Origin: Elusimicrobiota bacterium
GTDB lineage: Bacteria; Elusimicrobiota; Elusimicrobia; Elusimicrobiales; UBA9959
Assembly (NCBI GenBank): GCA_019135865.1
Contig: JAGVVD010000052.1
Location: 139,011-203,010, forward strand
DNA: 64,000 bases
Reading direction: 5' to 3'
In this document: positions 53,139-62,459 of the stretch, in pieces
Position numbering within the stretch: position 1 is the first letter of the stretch
Layout: each line of letters starts with the position of its first letter
Notes under the pieces: generated by a model
Databases searched by the model: none
What the model was told of the DNA's origin: nothing
Seen by the model: the letters and a program-made list of their open reading frames with translations, nothing else
Position numbers and translations under genes: made by a program

Positions 53139-54467
53139 ATGATGCGCAAGACAACGATTACGGCTATAGCGGCCCTTCTGATGCCGGCGGCCGGCTGGTC
53201 CGTCGATTTCGACGGGGCCTCCCGCGGCGGCGGCATAATGGACGAGATCTCCCGGGTGGAGCTGGCTCTCCCGGCCGAAGCCCTGGTCCCCGAGGCGCAG
53301 GATAAGGGCATACTCGACTGGCTCTTCGGCAAGAGCGAGGCCGAGTGGACCATCATGGTCTTCTCCAACGCCAAGAACGACCTGGAACGCTTCCTCCTCA
53401 GCGACATAAACGAGATGGAACTGGTCGGTTCCAGCAAGAAGGTCAATATCGTGGTCGAGGTCGGCCGCATGGACGGCTACGACTCCTCGGACGACAACTG
53501 GACCGGCGTGCGCCGCTACCTGATACAGAAGGACGACGACATGAGCCGGATGGGCTCCAAGCTCGTCCAGGAAATGGGCATGACCGACATGGGCGATTAC
53601 CGCAACCTGGCCGCCTTCGGCAAATGGGCCAAGGAGAACTTCCCCGCCAGGAAGTACATGCTGATAGTTTCCAACCACGGCTCGGGCTGGGAAAAAGGGC
53701 TGCGCAGGTCGGTCGTGGAGAACAAGGGCATCTCTTACGACGAACAGAGCGGCAACCATATCAACACCCCGCAGCTGGGCGCCGCGCTGCGCGAGATCGG
53801 CAAGCTGGACGTCTTCAGCACCGACGCCTGCCTGATGCAGATGGCCGAGGTGGTCTACGAGCTCAAGGACAGCGTGGACTATATCGTCGGCTCCGAAGAG
53901 ACCGAGCCCGGCGACGGCTACACCTATAACGACTTCCTGGGCCCGCTGGTGGCGCGGCCCGCGATGACGCCGCGGGAAGTGGGCCGGCTGACCGTGGACG
54001 CCTACAGCGACCACTACGACAGGATCAACCAGGGCTATACGCAGAGCCTGGCGCGCGTCTCGGCCGTGCGCGGCCTGCTGACCGCCAGCAACGCCTTCGC
54101 CGACGCGATGATGGCTTCCGGCGAGAAAGAGCTGGCGAAAAGCGCCCGCAACGCGACGATCAACTTCGCCGTGTACGAGAACCGCGATATGTACGACTTC
54201 GCCCGCCGCGTCGTGGAGGGCTCGCAGGACCAGAACGTGAAGGCCGCGGGACAGGCGCTGATGGACTATATCACCGGCTCGCTGATGATCCACAGCCGCG
54301 CCCGCGACAGCCAGGGCGGCTTCTGGAGCGGCCCCAAGCAGTATACGCTGGCCAAAGGCATGGCGGCCTACTTCCCCTCCTACAGCCTGGCCGCCGGCTA
54401 CGGCGATCTGGCCTGGGCCAGGGATTCGCGCTGGGACGAGTTCGTCACCTGGATGAACCAGCCGTAA
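53139..54467 (+). CDS. Secreted clostripain-like cysteine peptidase (C11), copy D
   Basis: 442 residues. The signal peptide MMRKTTITAIAALLMPAAGWS and following VDFDGASRGGGIMDEIS mirror copy C. The core is WTIMVFSNAKNDLERFLLSDINEMELVGSSKKVNIVVEVGRMDGYD. The catalytic His is in LIVSNHGSGW, with Ser where the sisters have Trp before Asn-His, and the Cys in FSTDACLMQMAE. GGAGGAACG precedes two adjacent ATGs; either could be used. The C-terminus WDEFVTWMNQP matches copy C (WDEFAAWMNQQ). Confidence 0.9.
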   Translation: MMRKTTITAIAALLMPAAGWSVDFDGASRGGGIMDEISRVELALPAEALVPEAQDKGILDWLFGKSEAEWTIMVFSNAKNDLERFLLSDINEMELVGSSKKVNIVVEVGRMDGYDSSDDNWTGVRRYLIQKDDDMSRMGSKLVQEMGMTDMGDYRNLAAFGKWAKENFPARKYMLIVSNHGSGWEKGLRRSVVENKGISYDEQSGNHINTPQLGAALREIGKLDVFSTDACLMQMAEVVYELKDSVDYIVGSEETEPGDGYTYNDFLGPLVARPAMTPREVGRLTVDAYSDHYDRINQGYTQSLARVSAVRGLLTASNAFADAMMASGEKELAKSARNATINFAVYENRDMYDFARRVVEGSQDQNVKAAGQALMDYITGSLMIHSRARDSQGGFWSGPKQYTLAKGMAAYFPSYSLAAGYGDLAWARDSRWDEFVTWMNQP

Positions 54468-54487
54468 CAGGATCGGGCTGAAACGAA

Positions 54488-54523
54488 GAAGGCCGCGGGT
54501 TCCGCACCCGCGGCCTTCTTATT
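54488..54523 (+). terminator. Terminator of clostripain-like copy D
   Basis: 13 bp perfect stem (54488-54500 with 54506-54518) followed by TTATT. Confidence 0.82.
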
Positions 54524-54535
54524 GGGAGCAGGTCT

Positions 54536-55468
54536 TTATTTCACTTTGGAGCGGAAGTAGGAGACGGTCTTCTTCAGCCCTTCCTCGAGGCCGACCTTGG
54601 GCTCCCATTTGAGAAGCTTGCGGGCTTTCGCGATGTCGGGGCGGCGTACCTTGGGGTCGTCCTCCGGGAGAGGGCGGAACACGATCTTCGATTTGCTGCC
54701 GGTTATCTTCTTGACGGTCCGGGCCAGCTCCAGCAGGGTTATCTCGTGCGGGTTGCCGATGTTCACCGGCCCGTTGTGGCCGCTCCTGAGCAGCCGGTAG
54801 ATGCCCTCGATGAGGTCCGAGACATAGCAGAGGCTGCGCGTCTGGCCGCCGTCGCCGTATACCGTTATCGGCCTGTTCCTGAGCGCCTGCACCATGAAGT
54901 TGGGCACCGCGCGGCCGTCCTCGAGGCGCATATTGGGCCCGTAGGTGTTGAAGATGCGCAGCAGCCGCACCTGCACGCCGTGGTAGCGGTGATAGGCCAT
55001 GGTCATCGCCTCGGCGAAGCGCTTGGCCTCGTCGTAGACGCCGCGCGGGCCTATCGGGTTCACATTGCCCCAGTAGCCTTCGTGCTGCGGGTTTATCTGC
55101 GGGTCGCCGTAGACCTCGGAGGTGGAGGCTATCATGAAGATCGCCTTCTTGTCCTTGGCCAGGCCCAGCGCCTTGTGCGTGCCCAGCGCGCCGACCTTGA
55201 GCGTGGGTATCGGGTGCCTGAGGTAGTCTATCGGGCTCGCGGGGCTGGCGAAATGCAGCACGGCGTCCAGCTTGCCGGGCACGTGCAGGTAGTTGGTGAC
55301 GTCGTACTTGGTGAACGAGAACCTGTCGTTGCCGAAAAGGTCCTCGATGTTGGCGATATTGCCGGTGATGAAGTTGTCCAGGCCTATTACCGAGTGGCCC
55401 TTAGCCAGCAGGTAGCGCGAGAGGTGGCTGCCCAGGAAGCCGGCGGCGCCGGTGACCAGTATCCGCAT
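54536..55468 (-). CDS. UDP-glucuronate decarboxylase (UDP-xylose synthase), NAD-dependent epimerase family
   Basis: 310 residues, extended short-chain dehydrogenase. [20 protein letters not shown] is the NAD loop (GxxGxxG). The catalytic set is a Ser/Thr in [10 protein letters not shown] and Tyr-Lys in [26 protein letters not shown] and [13 protein letters not shown] are the blocks that separate UDP-xylose synthases from other epimerases. Its ATG overlaps the stop of the UDP-glucose dehydrogenase gene, which makes the substrate, so the two encode UDP-glucose to UDP-xylose. Confidence 0.93.
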   Translation of the reverse strand: MRILVTGAAGFLGSHLSRYLLAKGHSVIGLDNFITGNIANIEDLFGNDRFSFTKYDVTNYLHVPGKLDAVLHFASPASPIDYLRHPIPTLKVGALGTHKALGLAKDKKAIFMIASTSEVYGDPQINPQHEGYWGNVNPIGPRGVYDEAKRFAEAMTMAYHRYHGVQVRLLRIFNTYGPNMRLEDGRAVPNFMVQALRNRPITVYGDGGQTRSLCYVSDLIEGIYRLLRSGHNGPVNIGNPHEITLLELARTVKKITGSKSKIVFRPLPEDDPKVRRPDIAKARKLLKWEPKVGLEEGLKKTVSYFRSKVK

Positions 55469-56799
55469 CAGGGCCTCCCGACCGACTTGTAGGTCCAGCC
55501 CAGCGCCCTCATCTCCGCCGGGTCGTAGAGGTTGCGCCCGTCGATCATGATGGGGTGCCTGGCGGCGGCGAGCAGTTTCTTCTGGTCCAGCTTCGCGAAC
55601 TCCTTCCACTCGGTGACCAGGCAGACGCAGTCGGCGCCCCTGACGCAGTCGTAGGCGTCCTTCGCGAAATGGACGCCCTTCATGACCCTCCTCGCGTTCT
55701 CCTGCGAGACGGGGTCGTAGCCGCGCACCTTCGCGCCGCGTTTGAGCAGCTCGGCGGCTATGTCTATAGAAGGGGCGAAACGCATGTCGTCGGTCTCCGG
55801 TTTGAAGGCCAGCCCCAGCAGCGCTACCGTCTTGCCTTCCAGGTTCCAGAGTTCGTCCTCGATCCTGCGGACCAGCCACAGTTTCTGGCCCTCGTTTATC
55901 TCCTTGACCGTCTTGAGCAGGTCGAAGTCGTAGCCGACCTGCCGGCTGAGCCAGTGGAAGGCCTCGAGGTCCTTGGGGAAACAGAAGCCGCCGAAGCCGA
56001 TGCCGGCCTTGAGGAAGGCCGGGCCGATCCGCCTGTCGAGGCCCATGCCGCGGGCCACGTCCTCCACGTTGGCGCCGGTGCGCTCGCAGACGTTCGCCAC
56101 GGCGTTGATGAACGAGATCTTGGTGGAGAGGAAGGAATTGGAGGCGTGCTTGATGAGCTCCGCGCTCTTGACGCTGGTGACCACGATCGGGGCTTTTTTG
56201 AGCGGCTGGTAGACGCGGCGCATCACCTCTTCCGCCCGCCCGGAACTGACCCCCACCACCACGCGGTCGGGCTCCAGGAAGTCCCGGACGGCCGTGCCCT
56301 CGCGCAGGAACTCGGGGTTCGAGGCCACGTCGAAAGGGATGTGCCGCTTGTTGTGGCGGCCGACGGTCTTCTCGATGCGGTCGCAGGTGGAGACCGGCAC
56401 GGTGGATTTCTCCACGATGACCGTGTAGTCGGTCATGTTGAGCGCGACCTGCTCGGAGACCTTCTCTATGGCGCTGAGGTCCGCCGAGCCGTCGTCGCGG
56501 GGGGGCGTGCCCACGGCGATGAAGACGGCCGCGGCGCGGTGGCCCTTGTGCAGCATGCCTTCCTTCACGGAGGAGGCGAAGTGCAGGCGTCCGGCCTTCA
56601 CGTTCTTCTTCACGACCCCCTCCAGGCCGTCCTCGTAGATGGGCATTACGCCCTTCCCGAGCGTCCTTATCTTGCGGGGATCGTTGTCCACGCAGACCAC
56701 GCGGTGGCCCAGTTCGGCCAGGCAGGCGGCGGACACGAGCCCGACATAACCGGCCCCGACCATGCAGATATTCACTTTTTCGTTCCTGGTTCTTTTCAT
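55468..56799 (-). CDS. ugd: UDP-glucose 6-dehydrogenase
   Basis: 443 residues; oxidises UDP-glucose to UDP-glucuronate using two NAD. The Rossmann loop is [45 protein letters not shown] and [16 protein letters not shown] follow, with the catalytic cysteine in [16 protein letters not shown] (about 270; the usual Ser before Cys is Phe). The substrate end is [26 protein letters not shown] precedes the ATG. It is the first gene of a two-gene UDP-xylose unit. Confidence 0.95.
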   Translation of the reverse strand: MKRTRNEKVNICMVGAGYVGLVSAACLAELGHRVVCVDNDPRKIRTLGKGVMPIYEDGLEGVVKKNVKAGRLHFASSVKEGMLHKGHRAAAVFIAVGTPPRDDGSADLSAIEKVSEQVALNMTDYTVIVEKSTVPVSTCDRIEKTVGRHNKRHIPFDVASNPEFLREGTAVRDFLEPDRVVVGVSSGRAEEVMRRVYQPLKKAPIVVTSVKSAELIKHASNSFLSTKISFINAVANVCERTGANVEDVARGMGLDRRIGPAFLKAGIGFGGFCFPKDLEAFHWLSRQVGYDFDLLKTVKEINEGQKLWLVRRIEDELWNLEGKTVALLGLAFKPETDDMRFAPSIDIAAELLKRGAKVRGYDPVSQENARRVMKGVHFAKDAYDCVRGADCVCLVTEWKEFAKLDQKKLLAAARHPIMIDGRNLYDPAEMRALGWTYKSVGRP

Positions 56800-56871
56800 C
56801 GCTTCCTCATAAAGCCGCCGGCACGCTCGTCGAGCATGCCGGCGCGGTATCGTTCGGAAAAAAGGACCGAG

Positions 56872-58044
56872 TTATTTCGCCGGCGAGGCCCCGTCGGAGG
56901 GGGCGCAGGGCGCTTCGGTGTCCGGCTCCAGGACTATCTCCCTGGCCTTCGCCAGTTCGCAGGCGCGCTTCTTCTCGGAGCGGCCCAGGAACCAGAGGGC
57001 GATGAAGATGACGACCAGGGCGAACCAGTCCTCCGGCTTCGGCGGCTTCATCTTCATCAGGAAGAAGACCACCAGCGTGGCGACGGTGCCGGCGATCAGC
57101 GAGGTGAGCCGGTTGACCAGGCCGGCGAAGGTCGCCGTGCGGCCCTGGAACATGAACAGGAAGACCGAGAAGAAGGCCCCGATGCCGTACGGGACGCCGG
57201 CCAGCGCGGCCTTGAACCACTGCTCATGGGGCTGGTGGAAGGCGTTCTGGAAGTTGACCACGAAGTCCTTGGAGTTCTCCGGATCCCCGCTGGCGAAGAA
57301 GAGCAGGAAGAGCGTCGCCAGGATCATCGTGCTGCTGGCCGAGAGCTGCTCCACCGCGAAGAAGCCCTTGTTGTCGTAGGGCACGCCCTTGGTGCGGGTG
57401 TTCTTGAAGTAGTTCATTATGTAGATGCGTATGCCGTAGGCGACTATGTAGGAGCTCAGGATGGTCATGGCCGCCGCGTTCTTGACGAAGTCGAAGTCGC
57501 CGGGGCGGACATAGTAGAGCTTGAGCCCGACGGCGAGGAGCGCCAGGACGACTCCTACGTTCTCCTCCCAGTACACGGTCTTTTTCAGGATGCCCTGCTT
57601 TATCTGTATGGCGTCGATGATGCGGCTGAGCACGATGACGCTGGCCCGCATGATGATCATGGCGACCATGACGGAGATGGGCAGCAGGTACATCAGCGTG
57701 GTCGTGGGGATGACGACCGCGGTGCAGACGCCCGAGGGGATGATATAGAGGAATTCCTTGGGGAAGGTGATGCCGAACATCGTGGTGTATTGCTGGGACT
57801 TGAACTTGTACCACTTCCAGTAGATGACCAGGCCGACGCAGAAAAGGCTGGACAGCGCCGTGGAGTAGACCATGAAGTAGACGTCGCTCATCCCCGGGTA
57901 GCCGGGCGCCGTGTTGAGGAAGTACTTGGGCGCGATGCCGGTGGCGATGTAGGTTATGAAGTAACCCAAAGAAAGCTGCAGCAGCCTTTCGGTCGTGCCT
58001 TCGTGCGTTTTCTGGGTGAAGACGGTCTTGAGCGTTTTTATCAT
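56872..58044 (-). CDS. Polytopic membrane protein of unknown function
   Basis: 390 residues with about ten predicted helices and a cytoplasm-like charged tail (GRSEKKRACELAKAREIVLE). The helix pattern, with paired halves and short loops, resembles drug/metabolite transporter-type proteins, but I see no EamA signature. Notable blocks are FITYIATGIAPKYFLNTAPGYPGMSDVYF, PTTTLMYLLPISVMVAMIIMRASVIVLSRIIDAIQIKQGIL and FQGRTATFAGLVNRLTSLIAGTVA. It lies just upstream of ugd-uxs in the same direction, so nucleotide-sugar or glycan transport is a guess. Confidence 0.6.
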   Translation of the reverse strand: MIKTLKTVFTQKTHEGTTERLLQLSLGYFITYIATGIAPKYFLNTAPGYPGMSDVYFMVYSTALSSLFCVGLVIYWKWYKFKSQQYTTMFGITFPKEFLYIIPSGVCTAVVIPTTTLMYLLPISVMVAMIIMRASVIVLSRIIDAIQIKQGILKKTVYWEENVGVVLALLAVGLKLYYVRPGDFDFVKNAAAMTILSSYIVAYGIRIYIMNYFKNTRTKGVPYDNKGFFAVEQLSASSTMILATLFLLFFASGDPENSKDFVVNFQNAFHQPHEQWFKAALAGVPYGIGAFFSVFLFMFQGRTATFAGLVNRLTSLIAGTVATLVVFFLMKMKPPKPEDWFALVVIFIALWFLGRSEKKRACELAKAREIVLEPDTEAPCAPSDGASPAK

Positions 58045-58169
58045 CTTTTTGGTCCCTCTCGCGGATGGTTATTTTTTATTATATATAAATCCCGGCGAAA
58101 TTTCACCGCCGCGCGTCCGCGCCGCCCGCGGGGGCAGGCCGCGCGGCGGGCCGGTGCGGCGGCGGCCGG

Positions 58170-58574
58170 TCAGTTGCCCTGCTTGCGTTTCTGCGAGAGT
58201 TCGTAGGCCTTCTGTATCTTGGCCTCGAGGGCCGGCATCTCGAAAGGCTTGACGACGTAGTCCATCGCCCCGAAGAGCAGCGCGTCGTTGAGCGTGGCGG
58301 CGTCGTTGAGGCCGCTGACCGCTAGTATCGGGACGAAGGCCGTGGCCGGGTCGGAGTGGAACTCGTTCATCAGGCTGATCCCGTCCACCGCGGGCATCAT
58401 GATGTCGGTTATGATGACGTCGGGGATGTTGCCGTCGGCGATGTGTCTGCGGGCCGCGCGCGGGTCGGCGAAGGCCTTCACCTCGTACTTCGACGCGTCG
58501 AGGCCGGATTCGTAGATGTCGAGGATGGCCTCGTCGTCGTCTATCGCTATCACCTTTATTCTGGGTCGTTCCAT
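58170..58574 (-). CDS. Single-domain response regulator
   Basis: 134 residues, receiver only. IAIDDDEAILDIYESGL gives the acidic pocket, VIITDIMMPAVDG the phosphoacceptor Asp, ILAVSGLND the Ser/Thr position and YVVKPFEMPALEAKI the Lys. No output domain. The start at MERPRIK follows a GAGAGGA sequence; an earlier in-frame ATG adds an unlikely PPPGGGRRRED extension. No kinase is adjacent. Confidence 0.87.
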   Translation of the reverse strand: MERPRIKVIAIDDDEAILDIYESGLDASKYEVKAFADPRAARRHIADGNIPDVIITDIMMPAVDGISLMNEFHSDPATAFVPILAVSGLNDAATLNDALLFGAMDYVVKPFEMPALEAKIQKAYELSQKRKQGN

Positions 58575-58615
58575 GTCTTCGTCCTCTCTCCGCCGGCCGC
58601 CGCCCGGCGGCGGTC

Positions 58616-59374
58616 TCACTTCTTGCGGGAGTACTGCATCCGGAAACGGAACTCGCCCCTGGTCGTCTTTATGTAGAAGAGGTCCCGCATCCCGTAGATC
58701 TTGTGCCTGGTTATGAAGTCGGAGACGGCCTTGATGTCCTTCTCGGACTCCAGCGGGATCAGCCGGTGGGGCTGCTTGACCGCCGTCATCAGGGGCTTGT
58801 TCTTCTGCAGGTCGTAGGTCTCGACCAGGTTGAACTCGTAATCCTGGCCGACGCGGCTCAGGAAAGTGTCGCGCAGCTGGCCCTCGAGCGGCTCGGCGCT
58901 GAGGAAGCCCGCCATGGTCTCGTCGGCGGGCAGCTTCTCGGCGGCCTTGCGGGCCTCGGTCATGGCGTAGGAGAAGGCTTCCCCGAACTTGTTGAGCGGG
59001 GCCTCGAAGCGGCGCAGTTCGCCGTTGATATAGGCCGAGATCCGCAGCAGGTCCCCTTTGTAGAAGACCATTTTGCTGCCGGTGCCGCTCTGCGCGTTGA
59101 GGATGTCGGAACTTTTTATCTCGCGGAAGAAATCCTTGGCGTACATGGCCTTTATACGCCCGCGCCTGATCGTGACCTCGCCGGCCTTGGATTCGTCCCG
59201 CACTATGACCGCGCCGTCCTGTCCTATCTCGAAATAATAATCCACGAAGCCTTTCTTCTTGGAGACGATGTTCATCCAGGCGGCCTCTTCGGTGGCCGTG
59301 AAAGCCCCGTGGCGGGCGGCCCAGGCCGCCCCGGCCGCCGAGACCGCCAGGAGCGCGATGGCGAGTTTTCTCAT
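58616..59374 (-). CDS. Secreted protein of unknown function in the DsbA-MauE operon
   Basis: 252 residues with a signal peptide (MRKLAIALLAVSAAGAAWAAR). The mature part has no cysteine in view, which is notable beside two disulfide-exchange genes. Blocks include DYYFEIGQDGAVIVRDESKAGEVTIRRGRIKAMYAKDFFREIKSS and a C-terminal HKIYGMRDLFYIKTTRGEFRFRMQY. I do not recognise a family. The ATG overlaps the MauE-like stop (ATGA). Confidence 0.65.
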   Translation of the reverse strand: MRKLAIALLAVSAAGAAWAARHGAFTATEEAAWMNIVSKKKGFVDYYFEIGQDGAVIVRDESKAGEVTIRRGRIKAMYAKDFFREIKSSDILNAQSGTGSKMVFYKGDLLRISAYINGELRRFEAPLNKFGEAFSYAMTEARKAAEKLPADETMAGFLSAEPLEGQLRDTFLSRVGQDYEFNLVETYDLQKNKPLMTAVKQPHRLIPLESEKDIKAVSDFITRHKIYGMRDLFYIKTTRGEFRFRMQYSRKK

Positions 59375-59868
59375 GGCTTCTCCTTTTCGCCCCCGCCGGA
59401 AGGCAGGGCCTCTATCGCCCCGTCCAGCGAAAGCAGGTCCCTGCCGCGGGACCAGGCCAGGAAGGCCAGGGCCAGCAGTATGAAGTTGAGGCCCAGTTCC
59501 ACTTCTATCGGGTTGCTCTTGGCCGTGCCGAAACAGCCGCAGCTGGTTATCGGAAGGCCGCGGACCATGGCCTGCGCCAGCAGGACCTGGAAGAAGACGA
59601 TAAGCGCCCCGGTGAGACCGGCGGTGATGCGCGTGAAGAGGCCGGCGGCCAGCAGCAGGCCCAGGTAGATCTCCGCCCACGGCACGGTCAGCGAGGCCAG
59701 GGTAGCCATCCAGGCGGGGAAAAGCCTGTAGGTCTCTATGGCGTAGGCGAATTCCTCGGCCGGGGCCGCGGCCTTGAGGAAGCCCGCCCAGGCGAACACC
59801 AGGCCGAGCGCGGCGCGGCCGGCGAGGGCGGCCCATTGCGCGAAAGAGGCGGTTTTCAGGTCTTTCAT
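59371..59868 (-). CDS. MauE/DoxX-type membrane protein with CGCFG motif
   Basis: 165 residues, four predicted helices. GRAALGLVFAWAGFLKAAAP is the DoxX/MauE start, PWAEIYLGLLLAAGLFTRIT the second block, and TSCGCFGTAKSNPIEV supplies a CxC-type cysteine motif at a membrane edge typical of MauE-like proteins. MauE is needed for disulfide formation in methylamine dehydrogenase. Overlap by ATGA with the DsbA-type gene suggests it re-oxidises or reduces that partner, a DsbB-like role that is inference. Confidence 0.83.
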   Translation of the reverse strand: MKDLKTASFAQWAALAGRAALGLVFAWAGFLKAAAPAEEFAYAIETYRLFPAWMATLASLTVPWAEIYLGLLLAAGLFTRITAGLTGALIVFFQVLLAQAMVRGLPITSCGCFGTAKSNPIEVELGLNFILLALAFLAWSRGRDLLSLDGAIEALPSGGGEKEKP

Positions 59869-60509
59869 TTCAGCGAGATCATCAGCGGCCTGGCCTTGTC
59901 CACCAGCTGGCCCAGGCCGACGGCCCTCTTGCCGTTGACGAAGAAGGTCGGGGTCGCGTTTATTCCGCGCATATCGCCCTCGGCCATGTCGCCGCGTACC
60001 TGGCGCTCGGTGGCGGGGTCCGCCAGGCAGGCGTCCAGGGCGGTCCGGTCCAGCCCGGCTTTTTCGACGTACTCGTCGAAGATCTTCCGCGGTTCGCGCT
60101 CCAGCGCCCAGTCGCGCTGGAACTCGAAGAGCAGGTTCGCGTACTCCTCGAATTTGCCCTGGCGGCCGGCGCAGTCGGCGCGCATGGCGGCTTCCACCGA
60201 CCAGGGGTGGATATTGGTCAGCGGGTAATGCTTGAAAACGACGCGCACCTTGTCCGGATAGGCCTTCCTTATTTCCTTCACGCCGGAATAGGCGTGGCGG
60301 CAGGCGGGGCAGGCGAAATCGGTGAATTCCTCTATGACTATCGGGGCGTCGGCCGGGCCGGTATCGCGGAAGGTCGGCACCGGGCGCGCCGGGCCCAGGT
60401 TCATGTGCCGCGCCAGCAGCGTGCCCAGCGTGGCCAGGAAGACCAGCGCCGCGGCGGCCGCCAGTTTGCGGTAGAGAGCGCGCTTGTCCTTTATCTCCGG
60501 TATCCTCAT
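59865..60509 (-). CDS. Membrane-anchored DsbA-family thiol oxidoreductase
   Basis: 214 residues. An uncleaved-looking N-terminal helix (about 15-35) anchors a thioredoxin-fold domain in the periplasm. The redox motif is DFACPACRHAY (CPAC, about 66-69). VVFKHYPL and the cis-proline loop in GINATPTFFVNGKR complete the DsbA-like site, as in the BdbD/DsbA_4 group. Two further cysteines (ADCAGR, DACLADP) are in the helical insert. It is in an operon after gpmI and DUF167. Confidence 0.9.
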   Translation of the reverse strand: MRIPEIKDKRALYRKLAAAAALVFLATLGTLLARHMNLGPARPVPTFRDTGPADAPIVIEEFTDFACPACRHAYSGVKEIRKAYPDKVRVVFKHYPLTNIHPWSVEAAMRADCAGRQGKFEEYANLLFEFQRDWALEREPRKIFDEYVEKAGLDRTALDACLADPATERQVRGDMAEGDMRGINATPTFFVNGKRAVGLGQLVDKARPLMISLK

Positions 60510-60511
60510 TA

Positions 60512-60730
60512 TCAGATGATTTTAACTATTTTGGACGAACTTTGCGCCCCTTTTACCAGCATTATCTTTTTAGCTTCCACCCCGAGTTCCAGCGAGAGCT
60601 GACGTATGGCCGAAGCGTTGGCGAGTCCCCGCTCGGGCTTCGCTTTAGTCCAGACCTCGTAGGCGTCGGCGGCCTTCTTCATTATCTTGTCGCGCCGCTC
60701 GCCCGGATGCACCCGCAGTTTTATGAACAT
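60512..60730 (-). CDS. DUF167/YggU-family small protein
   Basis: 72 residues: FIKLRVHPGERRDKIMKKAADAYEVWTKAKPERGLANASAIRQLSLELGVEAKKIMLVKGAQSSSKIVKI. The V-x-P-G, A-x-P-x-x-G-x-A-N and K-G-x-x-S-S-x-K pattern is that of the DUF167 family, whose function is unknown. Its ATG shares a base with the gpmI stop, so it is cotranscribed; the DsbA gene starts two bases after its stop. Confidence 0.88.
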   Translation of the reverse strand: MFIKLRVHPGERRDKIMKKAADAYEVWTKAKPERGLANASAIRQLSLELGVEAKKIMLVKGAQSSSKIVKII

Positions 60731-62283
60731 TAGTCCGCCAGCAGGGATTCCGAGGTCATGTCTTCCGGCTGGTCGAGGTCCATTACTTCCAGGATGGTCG
60801 GAGCGATGTCCGACAGGATGCCGTGCGGGCGCAGCCTGGCCTTCGGCCTGTCCTTGTCGATGTAGATGAACTCGACCGGGTTGGTGGTGTGGGCGGTCTT
60901 TGGCATATTTATCCTGTAATCCCACATCTCCTCGGCGTTGCCGTGGTCGGAACTGATCATGACGACATAACCCTTCGCCGTCGCGGCGTCCACCAGCGTT
61001 CTTACGCTCTCGTCGGTGACTTCCACCGCTTTTACGACGGACTCGTAGATGCCGGTGTGGCCCACCATGTCGCAGTTGGCGAAGTTGACGACGATGAGAT
61101 CGTACTTGCCGGAATTTATCTCGGCGACGGCGCGCTCGCGTACGCGCGGGGCGTCCATCTCGGGGTGCTCGCCGAAGCTGGCCGGGTCCCAGCTGCCCTT
61201 TATCTCGACCTGGTCCTCGCCGGGGTAAGGCGCGGTGCGCTTGCCGTTGAAGAACGAGGTGACGTGCTTGAACTTCTGGGTCTCGGCCAGGCGCAGCTGC
61301 TTCAGGCCCTTCTCCGAGATGACCTGGCCGAGAAGATTGTCCATGCCGCCGCCTTCGTCCATGGCGGAGAGCGCGTTGAACTTGAAGGCGTCGTAGTAGC
61401 GGGTGAGGCCGCAATAGACGACGTCCAGCTTCTTCCAGCGCTTGCCGGGGTAGTTCTCCTCGACGAAGCACTTGGTCAGCTGTATGGCGCGGTCCTGGCG
61501 GAAGTTGAAGTGCACTACGGAGTCGCCGTCCTTCATGCCGGGATAATCGCCGATGACGGTGGGCGGTATGTATTCGTCGACTATGGGCTGGCCGTTGGGG
61601 TTCTTCAGCGAGGCATAGGCGGCCTCGAGGGCCTCGGCGGCGGTCTTTGCCCTGGCGCCTTCGGCTTTCGTGATGGTGTCGTAGGTCCGGTCGGTCAGCG
61701 TCCATTTTTCGCCGCGGTCCATGGCGTAATAGCGGCCCATGATGGTGGCGACGGCGGAGTTGCCGGTCTCTTTTATGACCTCGTCGAGCATTTTGACGAA
61801 GGAGAGGGCGCTGCGGGGGGGCGTGTCGCGGCCGTCGGCGAAGAAATGTATCCAGACCCGCTTTATGCCGCGCTTCCTGGCTTCGCGCATGATGGAGTAC
61901 ATGTGGTCCTGGTGGGCGTGCACGCCTTCGTCCTGGACGAGGCCCATCAGGTGGAGGGCCGAGCCTTTCTTCACGCAGTTGTCGAGGGCGGCGGCGAGGG
62001 CCTTTGTTTTGAAGAAGGTTCCGTCCTCTATCATGTCCTTGATGCGCTTGAGCTCCTGCACGACTATGCGGCCGGCGCCGATATTGAGGTGTCCGACCTC
62101 GGAGGAGCCCATGTAGCCTTTGGGGAGGCCCACGGCTTCGCCGGCGGGTTCGAGGACGGTGTTGGGCCAGGTCTTGAGGTAGTGGCGCATGTTGGGGGTC
62201 TTGGCATTGTCCACGGCATTGTACTTGTCGGGCTTGTACATGCCCCAGCCGTCCCTGATGATGAGGAGTACTTTCTTGGCCAT
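60730..62283 (-). CDS. gpmI: Phosphoglycerate mutase, 2,3-bisphosphoglycerate-independent
   Basis: A glycolytic manganese-dependent enzyme interconverting 3- and 2-phosphoglycerate; 517 residues. LIIRDGWGMY is the first metal site, GYMGSSEVGHLNIGAGR carries the phosphoserine (about 61-62), VHAHQDHMYSIM and FFADGRDTPPRSAL bind substrate, and NFANCDMVGHTG and SSDHGNAEEM hold the second metal set. It is the first gene of an operon continuing DUF167 - DsbA - MauE - secreted protein. TAGAAT lies 11 bases before the ATG with AAGGA between. Confidence 0.97.
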   Translation of the reverse strand: MAKKVLLIIRDGWGMYKPDKYNAVDNAKTPNMRHYLKTWPNTVLEPAGEAVGLPKGYMGSSEVGHLNIGAGRIVVQELKRIKDMIEDGTFFKTKALAAALDNCVKKGSALHLMGLVQDEGVHAHQDHMYSIMREARKRGIKRVWIHFFADGRDTPPRSALSFVKMLDEVIKETGNSAVATIMGRYYAMDRGEKWTLTDRTYDTITKAEGARAKTAAEALEAAYASLKNPNGQPIVDEYIPPTVIGDYPGMKDGDSVVHFNFRQDRAIQLTKCFVEENYPGKRWKKLDVVYCGLTRYYDAFKFNALSAMDEGGGMDNLLGQVISEKGLKQLRLAETQKFKHVTSFFNGKRTAPYPGEDQVEIKGSWDPASFGEHPEMDAPRVRERAVAEINSGKYDLIVVNFANCDMVGHTGIYESVVKAVEVTDESVRTLVDAATAKGYVVMISSDHGNAEEMWDYRINMPKTAHTTNPVEFIYIDKDRPKARLRPHGILSDIAPTILEVMDLDQPEDMTSESLLAD

Positions 62284-62459
62284 AGGAGATCCTTATTCTA
62301 CCCGAAAGAGGTGTCCCGCCCCTATATTTTAGGATATATGGAGTCCCTTATATAGGGGTTCGTCTCTGGCTCCCCGCCGGCCCGCTTGGTCCTCTATATG
62401 CTTCACCGCACCCCCGGCGGTTTTGTTTGATAGAATGGGTGGAGGGGGAGAGGAGAAAT

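Noticed and set aside
58616-59836. 406-codon reading of the secreted protein gene from an upstream start
   Set aside because: The extension is the out-of-frame shadow of the MauE-like gene; the ATG at 59374 gives a clean signal peptide and ATGA overlap.
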